Shown here: piece after piece, positions 1-5,349 of the stretch
Layout of the letters: every line of letters starts with the position of its first letter
Position numbering within the stretch: position 1 is the first letter of the stretch
DNA from: Betaproteobacteria bacterium
GTDB lineage: Bacteria; Pseudomonadota; Gammaproteobacteria; Burkholderiales; SG8-41
Direction: 5' to 3'
Length of the DNA stretch: 12,646 bases
NCBI GenBank assembly: GCA_021732805.1
Contig: JAKFUJ010000322.1
Coordinates: 1-12,646 of the forward strand
Notes under the pieces: generated by a model
Database searches by the model: none
What the model was told of the DNA's origin: nothing
The model's input: only the letters and a program-made list of their open reading frames with translations
Program-made: the position numbers and the translations under genes

Positions 1-977
1 GCGCAGTAGTGCTGGGTTACGACATCTGTGCGCGGATGTCAATTGCGCTGGGCATCGAACGTTTCCGTGAGCGCGGCCATTCGACGCACAGCTTCGGCCA
101 CCTGTTCGGCGCTGCCGCGGCCGGGGCAGCGATCATGAAGCTCGATGTCGACCAGACACGTTACCTGCTGTCGTACACCGCGCAGCAGGCTTCCGGTCTG
201 TCATGCTGGGCGCGCGACATCGAACATATCGAAAAGGCTTTCGATTTTGGCGGCATGCCGGCGCGCAATGGCGTGACTGCCGCGCTGATGACATCGATGC
301 GCTTCACCGGCGTCGAAGATGTGTTTGACGGCGACCGCAGCTTTTTTCATGCGCACGGCCTGACTGCGAATCCGAAAAAGCTGGTGCGGGCGCTGGGCCG
401 TGAATACGAAATCATGAATACCTCGATCAAACGCTGGGCCATCGGTTACCCGATCCAGGCGCCGATCGATGCGGTGCTGAATATCATCGAGAAACACCGG
501 ATCAAGGCCAATGACGTCGAGCGCGTGGCCATCGCCATCGATGAACAGGGCGCACGCACCGTCAACCAGCGCACGATGGCCAGCATCAACATCCAGCACC
601 TGACGGCGGTGATGCTGCTCGACGGCGATATCACCTTTGCTTCGGCGCACGACAACCGGCGGGTGCGCGATCCGCGGGTGCTTGCCCTGAAAAACCGCAT
701 CACATTGCAGGGCAGTGCCGCGCTGGGCCGGGCCAAAACCACGCAGGCCATCGTTGAAATCATCACTCGTGACGGCCGCCGCCTGCGCCATCACACCCGG
801 GCGGTGCGCGGCACCGCGGCGAATCCGATGCCGCGCACAGAGGTGGAGGCCAAAAGCCGCGACCTGCTGCTGCCGGTCATCGGCCAGCGGCGCGCCGAAC
901 GCCTGATCGACACCGTCCGCCACATCGAGCGCGTGCGGGATGTCCGGGCGCTGCGGCCGTTGCTCCAAGTAAAATGA
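1..977 (+). CDS. MmgE/PrpD family protein, 5' end cut by window
   Basis: This is the C-terminal part of an MmgE/PrpD-family protein, the superfamily of 2-methylcitrate dehydratase and cis-aconitate decarboxylase. These enzymes act on branched or unsaturated di- and tricarboxylates in the cytoplasm. The frame is open to the window edge, so the GTG at 9 is not a start; about 320 residues are present against roughly 450 for the family, so about 130 N-terminal residues are missing. Visible hallmarks are a GHSTHSFGHLFGAAAAGA segment (family pattern H-x-T-x-x-x-G-x-x-GAAAAA), followed by the typical C-terminal half with KRWAIGYPIQAPIDAV, VNQRTMASINIQH and LLDGDITFASAHDNRR. The C-terminus runs to a TGA at 975-977. 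The exact substrate cannot be read from sequence. The next gene in the same direction, an amidohydrolase, starts 157 nt downstream after a repeat element and may be cotranscribed. Confidence 0.88.
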   Translation, partial: AVVLGYDICARMSIALGIERFRERGHSTHSFGHLFGAAAAGAAIMKLDVDQTRYLLSYTAQQASGLSCWARDIEHIEKAFDFGGMPARNGVTAALMTSMRFTGVEDVFDGDRSFFHAHGLTANPKKLVRALGREYEIMNTSIKRWAIGYPIQAPIDAVLNIIEKHRIKANDVERVAIAIDEQGARTVNQRTMASINIQHLTAVMLLDGDITFASAHDNRRVRDPRVLALKNRITLQGSAALGRAKTTQAIVEIITRDGRRLRHHTRAVRGTAANPMPRTEVEAKSRDLLLPVIGQRRAERLIDTVRHIERVRDVRALRPLLQVK

Positions 978-1004
978 CGATTACAATCAGCTAAAAAAAT
1001 GCTT

Positions 1005-1069
1005 GTCACCCCGGCGAAAGCCGGGGTCCAGAGCATGGGTAACTGGATGCCGGCTTTCGCCGGCATGAC
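1005..1069. repeat. Dispersed-type inverted repeat made of two hairpins
   Basis: Two 27-nt arms, 1005-1031 and 1043-1069, face each other across an 11-nt spacer and match at 23 of 27 positions. Each arm is itself a hairpin: ACCCCGGC-GAAA-GCCGGGGT in the first and ATGCCGGC-TTTC-GCCGGCAT in the second, each with an 8-bp stem and a 4-nt loop. The core, GTCA...CCGGCGAAAGCCGG...TCCAG, resembles widely dispersed intergenic repeats of proteobacteria (recalled, not searched). It lies between the MmgE/PrpD stop and the amidohydrolase start. It could be a REP/MITE-like element, an mRNA-stabilising structure or an attenuator between the two genes; no T-run follows, so it is not a standard intrinsic terminator. 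Confidence 0.8.
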
Positions 1070-1117
1070 GAAATAATGAAGTCCTGAAAAATTTTAGAAG
1101 CAGTGAAACGCCAAACC

Positions 1118-1124
1118 AAAGGAA
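1118..1124 (+). promoter_or_regulatory. Shine-Dalgarno site deciding the amidohydrolase start
   Basis: AAAGGAA lies 10 nt before the ATG at 1135 but only 1 nt before the in-frame TTG at 1126. The spacing favours the ATG, which gives an N-terminus MRYDLHSHV typical of the family. Confidence 0.6.
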
Positions 1125-1134
1125 TTTGAACGCC

Positions 1135-2121
1135 ATGCGCTACGACCTGCACAGCCACGTCATCCCGCCGACCATCATTGCGGCGATGGAAAAAGACCCC
1201 AAGCGTTTCGAAACCAGCATCACCGAGAAGGACGGCAAACGTTATTTCGACGTGCATGGCCGGCCGGCGGAACTGAACTCGCAGTTCTATGATGCCGACG
1301 TCAAGGTCGAGTGGATGAACCGGAACAAGCTGGATGTATCGGTGATTTCGGTCGGGCCGCCGATTTATTTCTACTGGCTGTCAGCGGATGCCGGACTCCA
1401 TGCCGCAAAACTTGCCAATGACGGCATTGCGCAGATGGTGGCCAAACATCCGTCACGCCTGCGCGGCATGGCGCATCTGCCGATGCAGGATCCGGATGCG
1501 GCGATTGCCGAGCTGGAACGTGTGGTCAAGGAACACAAGTTCAAGGCGGTGGAGCTGGCGACGTCAATCGAAGGCGTGCCGCTGGCCGACAGGAAATTCC
1601 GCAGGGTGCTGAAGACCATCGAACAACTGGGCTGCTTCATCTTCGCCCATCCCTACCAGTGTCTGGCCAAGGGCGGCATGGAGGAATATTACCTGTCGAA
1701 CTTCGTCGGTTTTCCGCTCGACACCACGCTGATGGTGGCGCATCTGATGTTCAGCGGTGCGATGGATGAAATGCCGTCGCTGCGCATCGTGCTGCCGCAT
1801 GGCGGCGGGTTCATCCCGTACCAGATCGGCCGTTTCCGCCATGGCCACCAGGTGCGCAAGGAACCCAAGGTCAACAACGCGACGCCGCCGCGCGAACTGT
1901 TCAAGCGTTTTTATTTCGACTGTCTGACCCACGACCCGCAGGCCGCGAAATACCTGATTGATCAGGTTGGCGCCGACCGCGTGGTGATCGGTACCGATCA
2001 TCCGTTCGACATGGCGCCGCTGGATGTTCCGGCGGCAGTGGATGGCATACCGGGGCTGACGGCGGAGCAGAAGGCCTGGGTGTGCGAGCGCACGGCGAAA
2101 ATGCTGCTGGGTGAAAAATAA
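1135..2121 (+). CDS. Amidohydrolase family protein (ACMSD-like)
   Basis: A 328-residue metal-dependent hydrolase of the amidohydrolase-2 group, whose members include 2-amino-3-carboxymuconate-6-semialdehyde decarboxylase and gamma-resorcylate decarboxylase. These are TIM-barrel enzymes using Zn or Mn, mostly for decarboxylation or hydrolysis of aromatic-derived acids. The expected metal ligands are visible: H6-x-H8 in DLHSHV, H172 in FIFAHP, H222 in LPHGGG and D288 in IGTDHPF. Length is normal for the group and nothing is missing. The start is taken at ATG 1135 because AAAGGA sits at a proper distance; an in-frame TTG at 1126 would add three residues. It follows an MmgE/PrpD gene in the same direction, a pairing that suggests a shared carboxylic-acid pathway (inference). 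A decarboxylase is more likely than a simple hydrolase given the resemblance to ACMSD, but the substrate is unknown. Confidence 0.9.
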   Translation: MRYDLHSHVIPPTIIAAMEKDPKRFETSITEKDGKRYFDVHGRPAELNSQFYDADVKVEWMNRNKLDVSVISVGPPIYFYWLSADAGLHAAKLANDGIAQMVAKHPSRLRGMAHLPMQDPDAAIAELERVVKEHKFKAVELATSIEGVPLADRKFRRVLKTIEQLGCFIFAHPYQCLAKGGMEEYYLSNFVGFPLDTTLMVAHLMFSGAMDEMPSLRIVLPHGGGFIPYQIGRFRHGHQVRKEPKVNNATPPRELFKRFYFDCLTHDPQAAKYLIDQVGADRVVIGTDHPFDMAPLDVPAAVDGIPGLTAEQKAWVCERTAKMLLGEK

Positions 2122-2136
2122 TTGTTTTAAAACAAT
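2121..2136. repeat. Perfect 16-bp AT-rich palindrome at the amidohydrolase stop
   Basis: ATTGTTTTAAAACAAT is a perfect palindrome beginning in the stop codon of the amidohydrolase. Read on the - strand it is followed by TATTTTT, so it may help end transcription of the convergent diguanylate cyclase gene, although the stem is weak and has no natural loop. It could also be a protein-binding site. No better terminator was seen in the 129-nt convergent gap. Confidence 0.5.
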
Positions 2137-2142
2137 GGGTTA

Positions 2143-2178
2143 TTATATATTCGAGACCTGCTGCTGATCGCTTGTCAT
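2143..2178 (-). CDS. Possible 11-residue small ORF or gene remnant
   Basis: On the - strand, 72 nt past the diguanylate cyclase stop, AAAGGAG (2185-2191) stands 6 nt before an ATG that opens MTSDQQQVSNI and stops at TAA. The Shine-Dalgarno sequence and spacing are better than for several large genes here. With only 11 codons there is no coding statistic to lean on. It may be a real microprotein, the surviving start of a deleted gene, or chance. No family is recognised. Confidence 0.2.
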   Translation of the reverse strand: MTSDQQQVSNI

Positions 2179-2250
2179 TGATGGCTCCTTTGCTCGGATG
2201 AATGGCCGGCTTATTACTTATTGTCAGGCAAGGAATATTTTCAGGGGAAC

Positions 2251-3843
2251 TCAGGTGTTGGTTGTTGTCTCGGCCGCACACACCTGGTCGCGGCCCCCCT
2301 GTTTCGCGCGGTAGAGTGCGCGATCAGAGGCCTTGATGAAATCCTCAAGATTTTCGCCATGGGCGGGGTACTCGGAAACCCCAAATGAGGCGGTAGGCGC
2401 TGGCAGCACCTGATCACGGTGCGTAAGACTGGCCTCGCGAAGAGCAACGCGCAACAGCTCTGCCCGACCCATCGCACATTCGAGGTCGGCTTCAGGGAGC
2501 AGGACGGCGAGCTCCTCGCCGCCGTAGCGGCAGGCGATGTCTGTCGGGCGCACATTCTTGGTGATGATTTTGGCTACTGCGCTGAGCACGAAATCGCCTG
2601 CGTCGTGCCCGAAGGTATCGTTAAAGCGCTTGAAGTGATCAATATCGATCATGATCAGCGACAACGGTTTATTACTGCGCTTCACCCGGTGTGCCTCGCG
2701 TTTGAGCGCGTCATCCATGTAGCGCCTGTTGTACAGGCCGGTCAGGGGGTCATGCAACGCCAGCACGCGCAGCGAGTCGCGCAGTTTGAGATTGGCGAGT
2801 GAAGGCCCGATCCGGTCGACCAGCGCCCGCAAGCGCCTCGGCGTGCCCTCCGCGCGTTGAGCCTTGTCGTCGTCATTGATATCGAGTTCAAGGTGCAGCA
2901 ACCCCAATACCTGTCCTTCGCCCTGTACCGGCATGCAGACGTAGGAGGGGGCGCTGCCCTGCGCATGACGGCATCGAATGGCGCCCTGATTCTGGACGGT
3001 ATGCGGACGGCCCAGACGAAGAGCCCAGCATTCATCGGGAGTGAATCCATTTTCCGGCGTTTGCTCCCGACCCCAGGTCGCAACATGTTCGAGCACGTCG
3101 CGCGATTCACGGTGGATGTAGAGCCTGCCGACAACACCCGGGAATAATTTTCCGGCAACCTCGCGCACCACCGCATAGGCTTCGTCCCGTTGTGCGCACG
3201 ATTGCAGAAGTTCAGCCATGTTAACGAGCATCTGGTCGTCGTGCTGGAGCGATTCCAGTTGCCGCACCGATGCTTCAAGCTTGGCATGTCCATCGCGCAG
3301 GTCTGTTTCGGTTTTGCGGCGCGCCGCCACTTCGCGAGCGAGCTTTCTGTTTGCATCCCGGATTGCCGTCAGCTTGGCTGTAAGGTTCGCCTGCGCTTCG
3401 CGCAGAGCCTCTTCGGTGCGACGCAACTCGGTCACGTCGCGCGCAATGGTGATTTCCCCGATCAGCCGGTTTTGAGCATCGACAAGCGGTGTCGTTTTAT
3501 TGAGAACCCGCACAATCTCGCCGTTTTTTTTGCGGCGCTCAACGGTGGACGTTGTCGGTTTTCCGGCACGTATCCGGGCGAGAATGCGCGCGTAATCCGC
3601 TTCCGACAGATCGGCTGCGTGCAATTCGCGCAGTGACCGGCCGATGGCCTCTTCTGTGGTGAATCCATACAAGGCCGTCGCCTCCCGATTCCATACGGTG
3701 ACGACCGCGTTCATATCCTTGACCACGATGGACTCGCCGGACTGTTCGACCACCTGCTCCAGCTGGCGTGCGCGCGCTTCAGAGAGCGCACGCGTACCGG
3801 TGATTCCGGCACCCCGTACAGCATCTGTTTTGACCATACGCAT
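2251..3843 (-). CDS. Diguanylate cyclase, PAS-GAF-GGDEF
   Basis: A 530-residue soluble sensor enzyme that should make cyclic di-GMP from two GTP. Domain order: PAS with PAC motif, about residues 26-140 (SGESIVVKDM, then IGEITIARDVTELRRTE); a helical, probably coiled-coil linker, about 140-200; a GAF-like domain, about 205-350, with CWALRLGRPH and a later CRH; GGDEF, about 358-518. The catalytic domain looks complete: LHDPLTGLYNRR, D400 in MIDIDHFKRFND, the signature GGEEL at 441-445, and an intact inhibitory RxxD (R432-P-T-D435) five residues before it, so product inhibition is expected. There are no membrane segments, so it should sense a cytoplasmic signal through PAS or GAF; the ligand is unknown. 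The start is the ATG at 3843 because GAGGAG lies 6 nt upstream. It is preceded by a hairpin-rich leader and lies downstream of a terminated PEP-CTERM gene, so it is probably transcribed alone. Confidence 0.95.
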   Translation of the reverse strand: MRMVKTDAVRGAGITGTRALSEARARQLEQVVEQSGESIVVKDMNAVVTVWNREATALYGFTTEEAIGRSLRELHAADLSEADYARILARIRAGKPTTSTVERRKKNGEIVRVLNKTTPLVDAQNRLIGEITIARDVTELRRTEEALREAQANLTAKLTAIRDANRKLAREVAARRKTETDLRDGHAKLEASVRQLESLQHDDQMLVNMAELLQSCAQRDEAYAVVREVAGKLFPGVVGRLYIHRESRDVLEHVATWGREQTPENGFTPDECWALRLGRPHTVQNQGAIRCRHAQGSAPSYVCMPVQGEGQVLGLLHLELDINDDDKAQRAEGTPRRLRALVDRIGPSLANLKLRDSLRVLALHDPLTGLYNRRYMDDALKREAHRVKRSNKPLSLIMIDIDHFKRFNDTFGHDAGDFVLSAVAKIITKNVRPTDIACRYGGEELAVLLPEADLECAMGRAELLRVALREASLTHRDQVLPAPTASFGVSEYPAHGENLEDFIKASDRALYRAKQGGRDQVCAAETTTNT

Positions 3844-3849
3844 GAAACG

Positions 3850-3855
3850 CTCCTC
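3850..3855 (-). promoter_or_regulatory. Shine-Dalgarno site for the diguanylate cyclase
   Basis: On the - strand GAGGAG stands 6 nt before the ATG at 3843. This supports the first Met over the Met two codons later. Confidence 0.6.
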
Positions 3856-3862
3856 GCGCTAT

Positions 3863-3898
3863 CCGCTCCGGCTGCATTTCCAGCCGGGCGGCGTTTTT
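3863..3898. terminator. GC-rich hairpin with T-run on + strand, in the cyclase leader
   Basis: CCGC-t-CCGGCT and AGCCGGGCGG (3863-3873 and 3882-3891) form a stem of 10 pairs with one bulge and an 8-nt loop. On the + strand it is followed by CG and TTTTT, which is the shape of an intrinsic terminator against antisense transcription. On the - strand it is a strong hairpin 8-9 nt upstream of the cyclase Shine-Dalgarno, where it could affect translation. No + strand gene ends here, so the leader role may matter more. Confidence 0.45.
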
Positions 3899-3901
3899 CT
3901 T

Positions 3902-3950
3902 CCCTTTTGTTTTCCCTGCTGCAAAAGGGTTGTCATTTGCCTGAAGGCAA
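3902..3950 (-). promoter_or_regulatory. Two further hairpins in the cyclase leader
   Basis: CCCTTTTG (3902-3909) and CAAAAGGG (3922-3929) form a perfect 8-bp inverted repeat around 12 nt. TTGCC-TGAA-GGCAA (3937-3950) is a compact 5-bp hairpin beside it. Both lie between the candidate promoter at 4007-4034 and the cyclase start. No known riboswitch class is recognised; the c-di-GMP aptamer consensus was looked for by eye and not found. Confidence 0.4.
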
Positions 3951-4006
3951 CCGGGTACTGGACGGACAGTCTACTCCGGGAATGACCGTTTTGGGTTGAA
4001 GGCGGG

Positions 4007-4034
4007 TCTATACTGCCTAGGTGTGAGATTGCAA
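4007..4034 (-). promoter_or_regulatory. Candidate sigma-70 promoter for the diguanylate cyclase
   Basis: On the - strand TTGCAA (4034-4029) and TATAGA (4012-4007) are separated by 16 nt, each matching 4 of 6 consensus positions. Transcription from here would give a leader of roughly 155 nt. The match is modest. Confidence 0.3.
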
Positions 4035-4085
4035 GACCCTGTTGCGGACTGTTGTCCCTGTTTAAGCGGAGAAAGCGAATCCACC

Positions 4086-4112
4086 AAAAAACAAACCCTG
4101 CCGAAGCAGGGT
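4086..4112 (-). terminator. Intrinsic terminator of the PEP-CTERM gene
   Basis: On the - strand ACCCTGC-TTCG-GCAGGGT forms a perfect 7-bp stem closed by a stable TTCG tetraloop, followed at once by TTGTTTTTT. It sits 18 nt after the PEP-CTERM stop codon. This is the clearest terminator in the window and separates the PEP-CTERM gene from the cyclase gene. Confidence 0.92.
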
Positions 4113-4130
4113 CTGTGTGAGTATCGATTG

Positions 4131-4889
4131 TTACGCGGCTTGCAGTTTCCTGCGCCGTCCAACCCAGCCCAGCAGTCCAAGCCCCAAACCCATCATTGCG
4201 TAGATTTCAGGTTCAGGAACGGGGGAAACAGCCACTGCCGAGAAACTTTCCGGTCCGCCTGCGACGCCAGTAATCGTAGATTCCAGCGCGATGCGGAAAT
4301 TGGAAAAACCGGCCTGATTGAATACAGTGGTGTTGAGGAATGTCTGTTGGGCTGCATCAACGCTGATCAGGAATCCCGCGCTGCCGTTGCCGGTTAACGT
4401 GCTCGCATAAGAGAAATTGCCGTCAATGGCCGTGATCACACTATTGCCATTGTAGAATTTCAAGGTGACATCGGTAATGGTCAGTCCATCGCCGCCCGGC
4501 TCCGTCGCATTGAACAAAAGATTCACATTTGCGCCGCTGGTCCAGTTGAGTGATCCGAGCGTTGGAATGCCGAATTTCAGGGTATCGTTCAGCGGATTCA
4601 CTGTATTACCGCCGGCATTCGTCACCCCGTTTCCGCTGAAAACCAGGGCATCGCTGATGCCAGGCGTCAGTGCGACGATCGCGCCTCCGGAAATTCCGAT
4701 GGCCCCCGACTCGAATGTGTTATTGCCCTGTCCCTGAATAGTCAGAAGCCGAGGGGCATTGCCGAAGCCTTGCGCGCCAATTGCCAGTTCACCATTTTGT
4801 ATGAGACTCGCACTTGCGCCCGGGGAAACTCCGAGCAAGGCAGCAGCCATCGCACCGGCACAGCGTTTGCTCATTTTACTCATGCTCAT
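4131..4889 (-). CDS. PEP-CTERM sorting domain-containing exported protein
   Basis: A 252-residue secreted protein. An N-terminal signal peptide (MSMSKMSKR, hydrophobic stretch, likely cleavage after GASA near residue 27) leads to a glycine-, asparagine- and threonine-rich beta-type ectodomain. The last 29 residues form a PEP-CTERM sorting signal: VPEPE, a hydrophobic helix (IYAMMGLGLGLLGWVG), then the basic tail RRRKLQAA. In the PEP-CTERM/exosortase system such proteins are cleaved at the PEP motif by an exosortase (EpsH/XrtA type, not in this window) and are usually linked to exopolysaccharide or floc formation. The NATEPGGDG and ESTITGVAGGPESF segments recall a recurrent PEP-CTERM ectodomain (from memory). 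The start is the ATG at 4889 because AAGGA lies 7 nt upstream; a longer open frame to 4964 lacks this support. It has its own terminator and a 7-bp inverted repeat upstream. Confidence 0.92.
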   Translation of the reverse strand: MSMSKMSKRCAGAMAAALLGVSPGASASLIQNGELAIGAQGFGNAPRLLTIQGQGNNTFESGAIGISGGAIVALTPGISDALVFSGNGVTNAGGNTVNPLNDTLKFGIPTLGSLNWTSGANVNLLFNATEPGGDGLTITDVTLKFYNGNSVITAIDGNFSYASTLTGNGSAGFLISVDAAQQTFLNTTVFNQAGFSNFRIALESTITGVAGGPESFSAVAVSPVPEPEIYAMMGLGLGLLGWVGRRRKLQAA

Positions 4890-4896
4890 AATAATT

Positions 4897-4901
4897 TCCT
4901 T
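4897..4901 (-). promoter_or_regulatory. Shine-Dalgarno site deciding the PEP-CTERM start
   Basis: On the - strand AAGGA stands 7 nt before ATG 4889. That start places the signal peptide directly at the N-terminus, as expected; the upstream open frame would bury it 25 residues in. Confidence 0.65.
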
Positions 4902-4927
4902 GAATAATAGTTGCATACGGACAACAG

Positions 4928-4953
4928 GAATCAACTTGCATCGACCTTGATTC
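4928..4953. promoter_or_regulatory. Perfect 7-bp inverted repeat upstream of the PEP-CTERM gene
   Basis: GAATCAA and TTGATTC flank 12 nt, centred about 52 nt upstream of the PEP-CTERM start. Position and two-fold symmetry fit an operator for a dimeric regulator; it could also be a leader hairpin. No sigma-54 -24/-12 element was seen nearby. Confidence 0.35.
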
Positions 4954-5208
4954 GCTGAACCCATCGGCGCTCACACGAAATGAAAAAAGGAATAGCGGGA
5001 GCTAGAATCGCACTGATAAACGCAGTGGTATGTGCGCTGCCTAACAAACAAGCAAAGAATTTATTGTGGCGACGAGCCTCGTCAGAACGCCAAACGTCAA
5101 TAGTCGGTTGGAACGCCGGTGCATGGTTGGCAGGAATTCGACGCAAAACCCGCAAGAATTCATGCTCCTGGTTGAGTATTCGGCCTCAGCCGCACAATAT
5201 TTGTCTTA
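4954..5208. other. Gene-poor stretch between the PEP-CTERM gene and the MITE
   Basis: Together with the MITE and its flanks, 4890-5349 is the longest stretch without a convincing gene. Short open frames exist on both strands, the longest being - strand 4931-5155 and + strand 4980-5243, but neither shows a domain and the + one ends inside the MITE. A small palindrome GACGA-GCC-TCGTC lies at 5071-5083. Base composition is more AT-rich than the flanking catabolic genes. It probably holds the PEP-CTERM promoter and perhaps decayed sequence. Confidence 0.5.
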
Positions 5209-5284
5209 GAGCCTGTTATGAACTTTATAACTTCCTTAATTAAATCAATTACTTACTTAACATCGAGTCCATAACAGGCTCTTA
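5206..5284. mobile_element. 73-bp MITE-like element with TTA target duplication
   Basis: The element runs 5209-5281. Its ends are perfect 12-bp inverted repeats, GAGCCTGTTATG and CATAACAGGCTC, and similarity continues to 15 of 16 positions. A TTA on each side (5206-5208 and 5282-5284) looks like a 3-bp target-site duplication of TNA type, as made by the IS1031 group of the IS5 family. The AT-rich interior has no coding capacity, so the element is non-autonomous and would need a transposase in trans. The interior holds an exact match to the IHF consensus WATCAANNNNTTR at 5243-5255. The family link is from memory of end sequences and target type, not a search. Confidence 0.72.
5243..5255 (+). 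promoter_or_regulatory. Exact IHF consensus inside the MITE
   Basis: AATCAATTACTTA fits WATCAANNNNTTR at every fixed position. The interior is AT-rich, so chance is possible, but internal IHF sites are known in other short bacterial repeat elements such as Correia repeats. Confidence 0.4.
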
Positions 5285-5349
5285 GAGTGGGCGCGGCACG
5301 GCACGGCTGCTCTGCAGGAGGCCGACTAACCGGGTCGAAAGCGGCTGCC

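Noticed and set aside
201..968. 255-residue open frame on the - strand opposite the MmgE/PrpD gene
   Set aside because: It mirrors a gene with clear family motifs; its translation is His/Arg/Asp-rich with no domain. Such frames arise from codon bias in GC-rich genes.
1005..1069. Intrinsic terminator after the MmgE/PrpD gene
   Set aside because: The stems are strong but no T-run follows either hairpin on the + strand, and the arm-to-arm symmetry fits a dispersed repeat better.
1005..1069. CRISPR array
   Set aside because: Only two inverted, not direct, units are present and there are no spacers or cas genes.
3844..4006. Cyclic di-GMP riboswitch before the diguanylate cyclase
   Set aside because: The conserved aptamer core expected for the c-di-GMP-I class is not visible; only generic hairpins are seen.
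4890..4964. Longer PEP-CTERM start giving 25 extra N-terminal residues
   Set aside because: It has no Shine-Dalgarno and would place the signal peptide internally; ATG 4889 has AAGGA at the right distance.
5140..5175. GACGCAAAACC segment resembling part of the c-di-GMP-I aptamer
   Set aside because: The upstream partner helix and tetraloop-receptor parts are absent, and no gene lies suitably downstream on the + strand.
4980..5243. 87-residue + strand frame in the gene-poor stretch
   Set aside because: It ends inside the MITE, has no recognised domain and no supporting neighbour; likely chance.
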